NCBI RefSeq assembly: GCF_000758605.1
Contig: NZ_CP009282.1
Span: 4,526,001-4,590,000 of the forward strand
DNA length: 64,000 nucleotides
Direction of reading: 5' to 3'
From: Paenibacillus sp. FSL R5-0912
GTDB taxonomy: Bacteria > Bacillota > Bacilli > Paenibacillales > Paenibacillaceae
Shown: piece after piece, positions 16,970 to 26,644 of the stretch
Position numbering within the stretch: position 1 is the stretch's first letter
How the letters are laid out: every line of letters begins with the position of its first letter
Translations under genes and position numbers: made by a program
Notes under the pieces: model-generated
What the model saw: the letters and a program-made list of their open reading frames with translations, nothing else
Databases searched by the model: none
Told to the model about the DNA's origin: nothing

Positions 16970-18357
16970 CACTCGCCCCCTGTTCCCAGCAGCATTCCGG
17001 TAATCTGCTCTCTGGTAGCCATCAGAAGATCATCAGGAACATTCTGGCCATTCGTAATATAAGAGAGCTTTAGCGGAAAATCATTCAGAACATTGAAGAG
17101 CGGGCCATAGCTGCCTGTTTCATCCAGCTTCGTGAAAATAACCTTATCCAGCGGGTATCTGCCAAAGTGCTCAGCGATCTTTTTCATGTCGCGGCTTTTT
17201 GAGGTCAGGCTAAGCACCAGGAAGGTTTCGCTTTTGAGCTCCTTGGCAAGCAGGCTCTGCAGTTCGGCCACCAGCATTTCATTGCGGTAGTTCCGGCCTG
17301 CAGTATCCATAAGTATCAGATCACAGCCCTCCAGGCGGAACATGGCTCTTTGCAGATCCCCGGGCGACTGGACAACCTCCAGCGGCATATTCAAAATGGA
17401 TGCGTATGTTCTAAGCTGCTCGACCGCTGAAATCCGGTAGGTGTCCGAGGTAATCAGGCCCACTTTGCGGCCCTGCTTAAACAGCTGCTCCGCCGCCAGC
17501 TTGGCAATGGTCGTTGTCTTGCCTACACCTGTAGGTCCGGCAATGTATACGATCTTTGTATCGGGAGCAATTCCTTTGCCGATGCGTCCAGCCAGGAATT
17601 CACCGATTTGCTCTTCCAATGCTTCACCGAAGCGGTCCGCCCTCCAGCCGCTGCCTTCTCCCCGGTAGCGCTCCAGAACATTTCCAATCCATTCATCCAC
17701 AAGTACTGCGTCTGTCTCCTGATCAATCAGACGGCTTTTGAGCACTTCCAGTGCGTCCGGCAATTCAGCTGCCCCGGAGGAATAACGCGCGATACGCTCC
17801 ATCCAGTGCTTCATATCCCTGATTTCACGAAGGACATCGCTCTCTTGTGCAGGAACACCGCCAGGGGCAGGCTCTTCGGCGACAAGGGAATCATAGATTG
17901 CCGAGAGAGATTTGCGGCCCTCCTCCGGATTTGGAACCGGCTGCGGCTCTTTAGCGGGTGCAACCGCCGTAATGTCCGGCTCCTCTGTCTTAGATAGTGC
18001 CTCCATCACCGCTACGCCTCCGCCGCCCTGATCACCAGGATCAGAAAGTGCAGCGGCAATCTCGGCAAATGAGCGGGCTGATGTTGGAGCAGATGCTGAA
18101 GCCGCCTTTTGGTAAGCTTGCGGAACAGCGCTTCGTGGTATATTCATCGGTTGAGCAGGTGCTTTCTCGGGCACGGCCGGCTTCTGGGCATTCTCAACGG
18201 CTGCCACGACTTCGATTTTCTTCTTGGTGAACATGCCCATAAATCCGCCGACTTTAACCTCTTTGGTGCTTAAAATGACGGCGTCGCTTCCAAGTTCGCT
18301 GCGGATGGAATGCATGGCGTCAGGCATCGTATCGACCACATAACGCTTCACTCTCAT
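16969..18357 (-). CDS. flhF: FlhF, SRP-type GTPase for flagellar placement
   Basis: FlhF belongs to the SRP GTPase family with Ffh and FtsY and helps position the basal body. The C-terminal NG domain has G1 AGPTGVGKTTTIAKL, G2/G3 with DTAGRNYRN, and TKLDETGSYG. The N-terminal B domain and linker (about residues 60-190) are Pro/Ala-rich and long, so the protein is 462 residues against 366 in B. subtilis. The ATG overlaps the flhA stop by 4 bases. Confidence 0.95.
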   Translation of the reverse strand: MRVKRYVVDTMPDAMHSIRSELGSDAVILSTKEVKVGGFMGMFTKKKIEVVAAVENAQKPAVPEKAPAQPMNIPRSAVPQAYQKAASASAPTSARSFAEIAAALSDPGDQGGGGVAVMEALSKTEEPDITAVAPAKEPQPVPNPEEGRKSLSAIYDSLVAEEPAPGGVPAQESDVLREIRDMKHWMERIARYSSGAAELPDALEVLKSRLIDQETDAVLVDEWIGNVLERYRGEGSGWRADRFGEALEEQIGEFLAGRIGKGIAPDTKIVYIAGPTGVGKTTTIAKLAAEQLFKQGRKVGLITSDTYRISAVEQLRTYASILNMPLEVVQSPGDLQRAMFRLEGCDLILMDTAGRNYRNEMLVAELQSLLAKELKSETFLVLSLTSKSRDMKKIAEHFGRYPLDKVIFTKLDETGSYGPLFNVLNDFPLKLSYITNGQNVPDDLLMATREQITGMLLGTGGE

Positions 18358-20387
18358 AAATTCACCACCCCAACGCTTTGAATTTCAATATTTGGCTCGA
18401 GCTCGCTGTAAGACAACACCGGAATATCCTGCATCGTCCGTTCAATCACCTGCCGCAGGTACATTCTAATGGTAGGAGATGTCAAGACGATCGGCTGCTG
18501 TCCGGATTGCAAGAGACGGTTGATCTGCTCCGTAAGCCGCTGATAGACGGTTTGAGTGGAAACAGGATCAAGTGCCAAATAGCTGCCTTGCTCTGTCTGC
18601 TGAACACTTTCGGTAATTTTCTTTTCAAGTGTGGGACCTACTGTAATTACACGCAATGTTTCACCCGATTGTGAGAATTGCTGTGTAATCTGCCTGGACA
18701 GGGACTGCCGGACATATTCCGTTAGAATATCAGGGTCCTTGGTGTATGTGCCATAATCCGCCAGAGTCTCGAAGATCGTTACCAGATCCCGGATGGAAAT
18801 CTTCTCACGGAGCAGCTTGCCAAGGACTTTCTGAATATCACCAACCGCCAGTATGGAAGGAATGAGTTCGTCCACCAGAACGGGATAGTTCTCCCTGAGA
18901 TTATCGACCAGCTGTTTGGTCTCCTGACGTCCCAGCAGCTCATGACCGTGACGTTTGATTAGCTCTGTCAAATGTGTGGCCACAACCGAAGGGGGATCCA
19001 CTACCGTATAACCGGATAACTCCGCCCGTTCTTTAACAGATTCATCAATCCATAATGCAGGTAATCCAAACGATGGTTCGATAGTCTCAATCCCGCTAAT
19101 CGACTCGTCATCATAACCGGGACTCATGGCAAGATAGTGATTAAGTAATAATTCACCGCCGCCAACGTTATTTCCTTTAATTTTGATGACATATTCATTC
19201 GGTTTTAGTTGAATATTGTCGCGAATACGAATAACCGGCACGACTAGACCCATCTCAAGCGCACATTGCCGTCGAATCATGATGATACGGTCGAGCAGAT
19301 CGCCGCCCTGTCCCGTATCCGCCAAAGGGATCAGGCCATAGCCGAATTCGAACTCGATTGGGTCAACCGTCAGCAGATTAATGACACTTTCGGGGCTGCG
19401 CACTTCTTCAATCTGCTTCTCCTCTACCAGCTGTTCATCGGCAATCTGCTGCCTGCTGGCCTTCTGGCCCATGCTGTAGGCCGCATAAGCCATCAGACCC
19501 GCCAGAGGCAATGTAGACATCACCGTGATCGGGGTGAAGAAACCCAGAAAAGCAATGGTCACTGCTACAATATAGAGAAGCTTCGGATAAGACAGCAATT
19601 GTCCAGTCAAATCTTCAGCCAGATTGCCTTCCGAAGCCGCCCGGGTTACGATCAGTCCGGAAGCGGTGGAAATAAGCAGTGCCGGAATCTGGCTGACCAA
19701 GCCATCCCCGATCGTCAGTATGGAGTAGGTCGAAAGTGCATCCTGGAAGGACATTCCGTGAATTGTCATCCCGATAATAAAGCCGCCGATCAGATTGATC
19801 AGCAGGATGATAATACTGGCAATGGCGTCACCTTTAACGAATTTACTCGCACCATCCATGGCTCCGAAGAAATCCGCTTCGCGCTCAACATTACGCCGGC
19901 GTTCGCGCGCCTGCTGCTCATTGATCATCCCTGCATTCAGATCCGCATCGATACTCATCTGTTTACCGGGCATCGCATCCAGTGTAAAGCGCGCCCCCAC
20001 CTCGGCAACGCGCTCAGAGCCTTTGGTGATAACAATGAACTGCACAACAACCAGAATCAGGAAGACGATGAAACCTATAGCGATTTGTCCACCTGCAATC
20101 CAGCTTCCGAATGTAGCTACCACTTCACCGGCATGACCATCACCAAGAATCAGTTTGGTGGTGGAGATATTCAAGGCTAACCGGAACAGTGTAGTGATCA
20201 AGAGTAATGAAGGGAAAATCGAGAACTGCAGCGGATCTTTCGTATTCATTGCGACCAATATAATGGTCAGGGCTATTGAGATATTGACAATTAACAGTAC
20301 ATCCAGAAGCCAGACAGGGATGGGCAGAATCATCATAAGCACAATGCCGATAACGCCCAGTAGAACTGTTAGATCTCTAGCTTTCAA
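18354..20387 (-). CDS. flhA: Flagellar export apparatus protein FlhA
   Basis: FlhA is the large export-gate subunit. The 677-residue protein has eight predicted membrane helices in the first half, the conserved FHIPEP-region motif around GERVAEVGARFTLDAMPGKQM (core ARFTLDAMPGKQM), and a cytoplasmic domain that docks chaperone-substrate complexes, with NLRENYPVLVDEL. The start is TTG at 20387 with GGAGG 9 bases upstream. Confidence 0.97.
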   Translation of the reverse strand: MKARDLTVLLGVIGIVLMMILPIPVWLLDVLLIVNISIALTIILVAMNTKDPLQFSIFPSLLLITTLFRLALNISTTKLILGDGHAGEVVATFGSWIAGGQIAIGFIVFLILVVVQFIVITKGSERVAEVGARFTLDAMPGKQMSIDADLNAGMINEQQARERRRNVEREADFFGAMDGASKFVKGDAIASIIILLINLIGGFIIGMTIHGMSFQDALSTYSILTIGDGLVSQIPALLISTASGLIVTRAASEGNLAEDLTGQLLSYPKLLYIVAVTIAFLGFFTPITVMSTLPLAGLMAYAAYSMGQKASRQQIADEQLVEEKQIEEVRSPESVINLLTVDPIEFEFGYGLIPLADTGQGGDLLDRIIMIRRQCALEMGLVVPVIRIRDNIQLKPNEYVIKIKGNNVGGGELLLNHYLAMSPGYDDESISGIETIEPSFGLPALWIDESVKERAELSGYTVVDPPSVVATHLTELIKRHGHELLGRQETKQLVDNLRENYPVLVDELIPSILAVGDIQKVLGKLLREKISIRDLVTIFETLADYGTYTKDPDILTEYVRQSLSRQITQQFSQSGETLRVITVGPTLEKKITESVQQTEQGSYLALDPVSTQTVYQRLTEQINRLLQSGQQPIVLTSPTIRMYLRQVIERTMQDIPVLSYSELEPNIEIQSVGVVNL

Positions 20388-20407
20388 TGTCCTTAACCTC
20401 CCCCGGC

Positions 20408-21502
20408 TTATCTCCTCTTACCTTTAAGCTTGTATACATAGGCCAGCACTTCGGCAACAGCCTGGAACAAATCGGCCGGAACCACATCACCGATTTCCGC
20501 TCTCTGGAATAGCGCCCGTGCCAGCGGCTTATTCTCCATAGTCACAACACCATGCTCCTTGGCCAGCTCCCGGATACGAAGCGCCACATAATCCTGGCCC
20601 TTGGCTATAATCTGCGGAGCCTCCATTTTGGAACCGTCATACTTCAGGGCAACCGCAAAGTGGGTCGGGTTCGTGATGATAACATCGGCCTTAGGGACCT
20701 CCTGCATCATCCGCTGCATCGCCATTCTGCGCTGACGTTCCCTGATTTTACCTTTAATGATGGGGTCGCCCTCCATCTTTTTGTACTCGTCCTTGATGTC
20801 TTGCTTGGACATTTTCAGACTTTTCTCATGCTCGTATTTCTGATAAATATAGTCCAGAACGGCCATGATAAAAAGAGCCGCCGCAATCTTGATGCCCAGG
20901 CTCATGGTCAGCTTCGCAGCGAAGCCGAACACACTTTCAGCGCTAACACGTGCGAGGGAAGCAAAGCTCTCCTTCTCCCCCCAGAGCGTGCTGTAGACCA
21001 GATAGGCTATCAGCACCAGCTTGAAGATCGACTTGAGAAACTCTACAAACGAACGCATGGAGAAAATATTCTTGAAGCCTTTGATCGGATTAATCTTCTC
21101 GAACTTAGGTGTAATCCCTGCACCGCTAGCCATGAATCCCACCTGCGCGAAGTTGGCCACAAGCGCCAGAAGGAAGGTGATGCCCAGCAGGGGAGCCAGC
21201 AGAATCAGAATCTGCAGCCCGTACTGGTTGAAGAGCTTGGAGATATTCTCCGCTGTTACTTCCATCATCATCCGGTTCTGAAACACATCTGTGAACAGCT
21301 TGACAAAGCGTTCTTTCATGAAACCGCCGAAAATGCTCAGCGACAACAATGCCGAGAACAGCACCACTGCGCCGGACATCTCCGCGCTCTTGGCTACCTG
21401 CCCTTTCTTGCGGGCGTCCTGCCGTTTCTTCGGGGTGGCCTTCTCAGTCTTATCTCCCCCGAACAGCTGAAGATTTAATTTATATCGTTTTGGCTTAGCC
21501 AT
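20408..21502 (-). CDS. flhB: Flagellar export protein FlhB (substrate-specificity switch)
   Basis: FlhB switches export from hook to filament substrates after autocleavage at Asn-Pro. The cleavage motif NPTHFAVALKYD is present near residue 270, after four membrane helices and a basic cytoplasmic N-terminus with GDKTEKATPKK. The length of 364 residues is normal. A separate FlhB C-terminal paralogue exists at 52745-53047. Confidence 0.97.
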   Translation of the reverse strand: MAKPKRYKLNLQLFGGDKTEKATPKKRQDARKKGQVAKSAEMSGAVVLFSALLSLSIFGGFMKERFVKLFTDVFQNRMMMEVTAENISKLFNQYGLQILILLAPLLGITFLLALVANFAQVGFMASGAGITPKFEKINPIKGFKNIFSMRSFVEFLKSIFKLVLIAYLVYSTLWGEKESFASLARVSAESVFGFAAKLTMSLGIKIAAALFIMAVLDYIYQKYEHEKSLKMSKQDIKDEYKKMEGDPIIKGKIRERQRRMAMQRMMQEVPKADVIITNPTHFAVALKYDGSKMEAPQIIAKGQDYVALRIRELAKEHGVVTMENKPLARALFQRAEIGDVVPADLFQAVAEVLAYVYKLKGKRR

Positions 21503-21524
21503 GACACTCTCTCCTTACCGTTAC

Positions 21525-22316
21525 CTAAGGACTCTTCCCCACGAGGCCAAGTAAGTTATGCATGGACTCAAACATAATGTCGAAGAGATTCTGGAACAGC
21601 ACAGCCAGCCCCGGCATCAGTATAAGAAGTAGCGCCAGACCTACAATGATTTTGAGCGGAACCCCGATGACGAACACATTATATTGCGGAGCAGTTCTCG
21701 CCAGGAAGGCCAGACCCACATCCGTTAAGAATAGTGCTGTAACCAGCGGCGCCGACATTTGAAAGGCCAGCATGAAGGATTGTGCGAAGGTGCGTATCAG
21801 GAATTCCGACAAGCTTCCGTCGATCATTTTGAGGAACAGGTCATTGTCGATAGGCACCCATTTATAACTGTAAACAATGGCATCCAGCAAATAGTGATGT
21901 CCGTTCATCGTCAGAAACAGCAGCAGCGCAATCATATACTTGAAGTTACCGATAATAGGGGCTGATGCGCCAGTCATCGGGTCAATTACATTGGCGATAC
22001 CAAACCCGATCTGAATATCGATAAAAGAACCCGCCGTCTGAATCGTCATAAACATCAGATACGCGACAAAGCCAAGCAGCAGTCCGATTAAAGCTTCTCT
22101 GACGATCAGCAGAATAAAATTCAGATCCTGCGGAACGGTGATGTTCATCCCGCCTGAGCTGAAGATAACCATGGAAACAAAAAAAGACAAACCAATTTTG
22201 AATGTTGTCGGCACACTTTGCGAAGAAAAGACAGGAACGACAACAAAAAAAGCAGTAATTCGACAAAAAATCAGCAGAAAGACAGGAAAACTTTGCAGCA
22301 GGGTCTCTATATTCAT
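21525..22316 (-). CDS. fliR: Flagellar export protein FliR
   Basis: FliR is part of the FliPQR export gate. The 263-residue protein consists mostly of membrane helices and has the family segments ALIGLLLGFVAYLMF and GFGIANVIDPMTG. It directly follows fliQ with only 4 bases between. Confidence 0.96.
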   Translation of the reverse strand: MNIETLLQSFPVFLLIFCRITAFFVVVPVFSSQSVPTTFKIGLSFFVSMVIFSSGGMNITVPQDLNFILLIVREALIGLLLGFVAYLMFMTIQTAGSFIDIQIGFGIANVIDPMTGASAPIIGNFKYMIALLLFLTMNGHHYLLDAIVYSYKWVPIDNDLFLKMIDGSLSEFLIRTFAQSFMLAFQMSAPLVTALFLTDVGLAFLARTAPQYNVFVIGVPLKIIVGLALLLILMPGLAVLFQNLFDIMFESMHNLLGLVGKSP

Positions 22317-22320
22317 AATC

Positions 22321-22590
22321 TCAACCGATATACATATAGAGGCTGCCCAAAATTTGACTGGTGAAATCCACCAGCTTCGTTATAATCCACGGACCGAATA
22401 GCAGTAATGCGAGCAGTACGGCAACGATTTTGGGAACAAACGCCAGGGTTTGCTCCTGAATCTGGGTTGTGGCTTGAAATATACTGACGATCAGTCCTAC
22501 CACCAGACCAAGAATCAGCATGGGTGCGCTGGTTTCCAGCACCAAATATACGGCTTGGCCGGCTAGACCGATAATAAAATCCGCATTCAT
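22321..22590 (-). CDS. fliQ: Flagellar export protein FliQ
   Basis: This small export-gate subunit of 89 residues has two membrane helices. The conserved GLVVGLIVSIFQATTQIQEQTL stretch is present; its core IFQATTQIQEQ is nearly invariant in the family. It lies 22 bases after fliP. Confidence 0.97.
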   Translation of the reverse strand: MNADFIIGLAGQAVYLVLETSAPMLILGLVVGLIVSIFQATTQIQEQTLAFVPKIVAVLLALLLFGPWIITKLVDFTSQILGSLYMYIG

Positions 22591-22612
22591 CCCTTACGCC
22601 TCCTCTTAAGGG

Positions 22613-23377
22613 TCAGGTGTTAAAACTTAGCAGCAGTGATTTGACTACTAGGTACCAGCCGTCCACTAGTACAAAGAGCATAATTTTGAAAGGCAAGGAT
22701 ATCATGACCGGCGGCAGCATCATCATCCCCATGGCCATAAGCGTACTGGATACTACGATATCAATAATGAGAAAGGGTATAAAAATCATAAAGCCCATCA
22801 TAAATGCTTTTTTCATCTCACCAATCGCAAACGCCGGTACCATAACTGTCAAAGGGATATCATTGTAGCTGGCCGGTTTGACTGTTGCATTGTTGCCGGT
22901 ATAGTTCATGAACAGCAGCAGGTCCTTGGTATTGGTCTGCTTGAACATAAATTCCTTCAGCGGTTCCTGCGCTTTATTGAGCGCCTCGCTCTGGGTCAGC
23001 GTGCCTTTCATATACGGCTGTAAGGCCGTTTCATTCACTGTTGCCAGTGTCGGTGACATAATAAATAGTGTCAGGAACAGAGCCAGTCCCACAAGCACCT
23101 GGTTTGGGGGCATTTGCTGCGTACCGAGCGAAGTTCTTACGAACCCCAGTACGATTACTATTCGGGTAAAGCTTGTCATTAACACCAGAAATGAAGGAGC
23201 TATGCTCAGAACCGTTACCAGCAGCAGTATGGAAATTGAACTCGTGCCACCGCTTGCAGTATCGTTATCACCGACCTGAATACTAATGTTGGGAATAGGA
23301 TCCGCGTGAACCGGATGCAGAAGAACAATACTGAATATACCTAGAAGCAGTAACGAAAGAATCAGCTTTTTTTTCAT
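22613..23377 (-). CDS. fliP: Flagellar export protein FliP
   Basis: FliP is the core export-gate subunit. It has a cleavable signal peptide (about residues 1-25, ending VHADP), then membrane helices with SFTRIVIVLGFVRTSLGTQQ, cited by its core TRIVIVL, and the MMLPPVMISLPFK segment. The length of 254 residues is normal. Its start overlaps the fliO stop. Confidence 0.97.
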   Translation of the reverse strand: MKKKLILSLLLLGIFSIVLLHPVHADPIPNISIQVGDNDTASGGTSSISILLLVTVLSIAPSFLVLMTSFTRIVIVLGFVRTSLGTQQMPPNQVLVGLALFLTLFIMSPTLATVNETALQPYMKGTLTQSEALNKAQEPLKEFMFKQTNTKDLLLFMNYTGNNATVKPASYNDIPLTVMVPAFAIGEMKKAFMMGFMIFIPFLIIDIVVSSTLMAMGMMMLPPVMISLPFKIMLFVLVDGWYLVVKSLLLSFNT

Positions 23378-23904
23378 AAATCCCTCGACTCATTCTTAAG
23401 GTCATCATCCCGCAGCAGCTCTTCGAGCTTCTCTTTACGCTCAGGCGCAAGCGCAAGCTTGGACTGCAGCGTCTCATAGAAAGACGAAGTCTCATTAAGT
23501 TCAATTTCCTGGGACGGGACTTCACCGCGCAGCTTTGATTTGATTTTGGCGATAAGCGGTGTAATAAAGTTGTCAGTTCCTGACGTTTGATCTTCGAATG
23601 CGGAAATGATTAAAGCAACTTCTGCCGGATCGGTGATTTTATCCATCATGGATATATTCTCACCCACTCCGATAAGATAGAGGCTGCTGCCGAGTTCGAT
23701 GATCTGAATCGACTTATTCGGACCGAGCCCCATCGCACCAAGTGTACGGATGGAACGGCCGCTCATCATTGTCTGATTGCGGCGTCCCAGAAAACGGATC
23801 AGCAGCACGATAAGAATGACAATTACTGCAAGAACAAAAACAACTTTGAGCAAATTCAGCAGGGCATTACTACCGTCTCCGAGCGTTCCGGAATTGGCTA
23901 ACAT
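23374..23904 (-). CDS. fliO: FliO/FliZ-type export assembly protein
   Basis: FliO helps assemble the FliPQR gate. The 176-residue product has one membrane helix (about residues 18-40), followed by a short beta-rich domain containing RTLGAMGLGPNKSIQIIELG and LIGVGENISMMDKI, the usual FliO pattern. The C-terminal tail is acidic and coiled. It corresponds to B. subtilis FliZ. Confidence 0.92.
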   Translation of the reverse strand: MLANSGTLGDGSNALLNLLKVVFVLAVIVILIVLLIRFLGRRNQTMMSGRSIRTLGAMGLGPNKSIQIIELGSSLYLIGVGENISMMDKITDPAEVALIISAFEDQTSGTDNFITPLIAKIKSKLRGEVPSQEIELNETSSFYETLQSKLALAPERKEKLEELLRDDDLKNESRDL

Positions 23905-23913
23905 ACCTGATTC

Positions 23914-24279
23914 CTACACACCCAACGTTTTATTGATAGCTTCAATTACACGGTCAGCCTGGAAAGGCTTAACGATAAAGTCCTTCGCTCCGGCTTGAAT
24001 TGCATCAATGACCATAGCCTGCTGACCCATGGCTGAACACATGATGACTTTGGCATTGGCATCTACTTTTTTGATTTCTTTTAGGGCGGCGATTCCGTCC
24101 ATTTCAGGCATGGTGATATCCATCGTGATCAGATCCGGACGCAGTTCCTTAAATTTCTCTATAGCCTGTGAACCGTCCTGGGCTTCACCCACTACCTCAA
24201 ATCCGTTCTTCGACAAAATGTCCCGGATCATCATTCTCATAAATGCTGCATCGTCCACGATTAGAATTCGGTTAGCCAT
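23914..24279 (-). CDS. cheY: Chemotaxis response regulator CheY
   Basis: CheY-P binds the flagellar switch and in Bacillus-type systems promotes smooth swimming. The single receiver domain has the acidic pair in LIVDDAAFMR, the phospho-acceptor Asp in TMDITMPEMDG, Thr/Ser in MCSAMGQQ, and Lys in FIVKPF. ATG 24279 follows GGGAGG; the frame is open upstream but has no better start. Length is 121 residues. Confidence 0.97.
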   Translation of the reverse strand: MANRILIVDDAAFMRMMIRDILSKNGFEVVGEAQDGSQAIEKFKELRPDLITMDITMPEMDGIAALKEIKKVDANAKVIMCSAMGQQAMVIDAIQAGAKDFIVKPFQADRVIEAINKTLGV

Positions 24280-24305
24280 TTTTACAAAATCCTCCCTAAG
24301 TATGC

Positions 24306-25616
24306 TTATTGTAATTTTTGTATACGGTCCCACTGGCTGACGATATCCGTAACGCGGACACCGAAGTTTTCGTCTATAACTACGACTTCCCCTTTGGCAA
24401 TGAGCTTGTTGTTAACCAGAATGTCAACAGGCTCGCCCGCCAGTTTGTCCAGTTCGATAATCGAACCTTGCGACATTTCCAGAATATCTTTGATCTGCTT
24501 CTGGGTCCTTCCTAATTCTACGGTCACTCTCAGTGGTATGTCCATCAATAAATTTAAATTATTTTCGTCAATATTGCCAAAAGCCCCTGCACTGAGGTTA
24601 GCAAATTGTACCGGCTGCACATTCACATTGCGATTAGGTGCAGAATTCTGCGGCGGCGCCTGCGGATATGGCATTCCTTGAGGCGGCATTCCGTAAGGCG
24701 GCATACCCGGCATTCCATAGGCTGGCATACCGGCCGGAGGATAATAATAGCCACCTTCAGGCATTCCCGGATATGGCGGCATCCCCTGCGGCGGATATTG
24801 AGGAGGGATCCCTCCAGGGTCAGGTGCCGGCATCTGCTGCTGTACCGGAGGTGCTGCCGGAGCAGGTTCTGGTGCGGCGGCGGGTTTGGGAGGTGTTGCG
24901 GTCGACGTAACGGCCGCTTCCTGGTCAGCCTGGCTGACATCGCCCAATAGCATGGTCACCATGTCTTTGGCGAACGGTACCGGTAACAGCTGCATAATCG
25001 TGGAATCGATCAAATCGCCGATCTTCAGCCGGAACGAAATCTGGATTAATGTTTCATCATCCGGCAGGCTTCCAACCCCTTCTCCACTGGACATATTTAG
25101 AATATCGATGCCTGGAGGAGAAATATTGACGAATCTGTTAAATATAGTCGACATGGAAGTAGCCGATGAGCCCATCATCTGATTCATGGCTTCCTGCACG
25201 GCGCTGATATGAATTTCATTCAATTCCTCGTCTTTGGGTTCTCCTTCACCGCCAAGCATTAAATCGGCAATGACCTGTGCATCCCTGATCTTGATGACCA
25301 GTGAATTGATCCCTTGGAAACCGTCCACATACTGTACATGAACTGCGACATGGGGTTTAGGAAATGCATCCTCGAATTCACTGCGGGTAATAATCGATAC
25401 CTTTGGAGTCGTGATATCAACCTTTTTGCCGAGCAGAGTAGATAGCGCAGTCGCTGCACTGCCAAATGTGATATTACCGATCTCTCCCAGCGCATCCTGT
25501 TCAAAAGGTGTTAAATAATCATCCACTGTCTTCGGCGAGGGAGCCAGGTTACCTTCCGCAGACTGTCTAAGAAGAGCATCTATCTCTTCTTGGGACAAAT
25601 AATCTTTACTCGTCAA
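24306..25616 (-). CDS. fliY: Flagellar switch phosphatase FliY with Pro/Gly/Met/Tyr-rich linker
   Basis: FliY is both a C-ring subunit (FliN fusion) and a CheY-P phosphatase. It has an N-terminal LSQEEIDALLRQ peptide, a CheC-like domain with two ExxN helices (DALGEIGNITFGSAATAL; AVQEAMNQMMGSSAT), a long low-complexity linker with repeated MPPYGMP-like units (24660-24850), and a C-terminal FliN/SpoA domain (LRVTVELGRTQKQIKDIL). TTG 25616 is chosen because AAGGGG lies 8 bases upstream; TTG 25640 is an alternative. It overlaps fliM by 11 bases. Confidence 0.94.
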   Translation of the reverse strand: MTSKDYLSQEEIDALLRQSAEGNLAPSPKTVDDYLTPFEQDALGEIGNITFGSAATALSTLLGKKVDITTPKVSIITRSEFEDAFPKPHVAVHVQYVDGFQGINSLVIKIRDAQVIADLMLGGEGEPKDEELNEIHISAVQEAMNQMMGSSATSMSTIFNRFVNISPPGIDILNMSSGEGVGSLPDDETLIQISFRLKIGDLIDSTIMQLLPVPFAKDMVTMLLGDVSQADQEAAVTSTATPPKPAAAPEPAPAAPPVQQQMPAPDPGGIPPQYPPQGMPPYPGMPEGGYYYPPAGMPAYGMPGMPPYGMPPQGMPYPQAPPQNSAPNRNVNVQPVQFANLSAGAFGNIDENNLNLLMDIPLRVTVELGRTQKQIKDILEMSQGSIIELDKLAGEPVDILVNNKLIAKGEVVVIDENFGVRVTDIVSQWDRIQKLQ

Positions 25617-26604
25617 ACTCTTCAACCCCTTCGCTGACAATCTCGTCTATTTGCACAGCCACTCGTTCTTTGATTATCCCAGGACTTCCGATGAATTTCA
25701 GCTTGTCCCCTACCTTGATTGACAGTCCGGAATCCACAGTCTTGTTAAGAGAAATCACGTCGCCGACACTGAGCCCGAGAAATTCAGCAATGGATAACCT
25801 CGATTCACCCAGCTCTGCTACTATCGGAAGCTGAGCCCGGTGAACTCTTGCCCGGATGGCTTCAAGCTCAACCTCATCCCGCACCTTCTTCTCGGATACA
25901 AACCACTGGTGAACAGACAGCCTCGACATAATCGGCTCAAGAACAACGTGAGGGATACAGAGGTTGATCATCCCGGTGGTATCTCCAATTTTGGTGCTGA
26001 GGGAGATAAGGGCAATCGTTTCATTTGGCGATACAATTTGCATAAACTGCGGATTCGTTTCCAGTGCTTCCATCCGTGGATGGATGTCCAGAACTGTCTT
26101 CCAGGCTTCCTGCAGACTTTCGAAACATCTGCTGAAAATCCTCTCCATAATTGTCGTTTCGATTTCAGTCAGGGCGTTAATCTTCGAAGGTGCTATACCA
26201 AATCCGCCAAGCAGTCTGTCCAGCATGGCAAAGGCAATGTTCGGATGCACCTCCATAACCATCCGGCCCTCTAGAGGTTCGGCTTCAAAAATATTCAGTA
26301 TCGTCATTTTGGGAATGGAGCGGATAAACTCATCATAAGGGAGCTGCTCTACTTGAACGACACTGATTTGTACAAAAGTGCGCAATTGGGCCGAAAAGTA
26401 CGTTGTCAGGTAGCGGGCAAAGTTATCATGGATCCGGGTAAGACTGCGGATATGATCTTTGGAGAAGCGTACAGCCCGTTTGAAATCGTAAGAGCGGATT
26501 TTTTTCTGGGTTTCTTCTTTTTTCAGTTCGTCGGCATCCATTTCACCGGATGAGAGTGCAGCAAGCAGAGCATCAATTTCATTTTGTGATAGTACATCAA
26601 CCAA
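25606..26604 (-). CDS. fliM: Flagellar switch protein FliM
   Basis: FliM is the C-ring protein that receives CheY-P through its N-terminal peptide LSQNEIDALLAAL. The middle domain has DHIRSLTRIHDNFAR and the GGFG region; the C-terminal SpoA domain begins near residue 255. Two in-frame TTG codons are possible; TTG 26604 is 9 bases from a GGGGGGTGAT ribosome site that closely matches the 16S 3' end, whereas TTG 26610 is only 3 bases away. It is 332 residues from that start. Confidence 0.95.
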   Translation of the reverse strand: MVDVLSQNEIDALLAALSSGEMDADELKKEETQKKIRSYDFKRAVRFSKDHIRSLTRIHDNFARYLTTYFSAQLRTFVQISVVQVEQLPYDEFIRSIPKMTILNIFEAEPLEGRMVMEVHPNIAFAMLDRLLGGFGIAPSKINALTEIETTIMERIFSRCFESLQEAWKTVLDIHPRMEALETNPQFMQIVSPNETIALISLSTKIGDTTGMINLCIPHVVLEPIMSRLSVHQWFVSEKKVRDEVELEAIRARVHRAQLPIVAELGESRLSIAEFLGLSVGDVISLNKTVDSGLSIKVGDKLKFIGSPGIIKERVAVQIDEIVSEGVEEFDE

Positions 26605-26644
26605 TTTCAATCACCCCCCCATCAAAGAATTATCCCGCCAGCAG

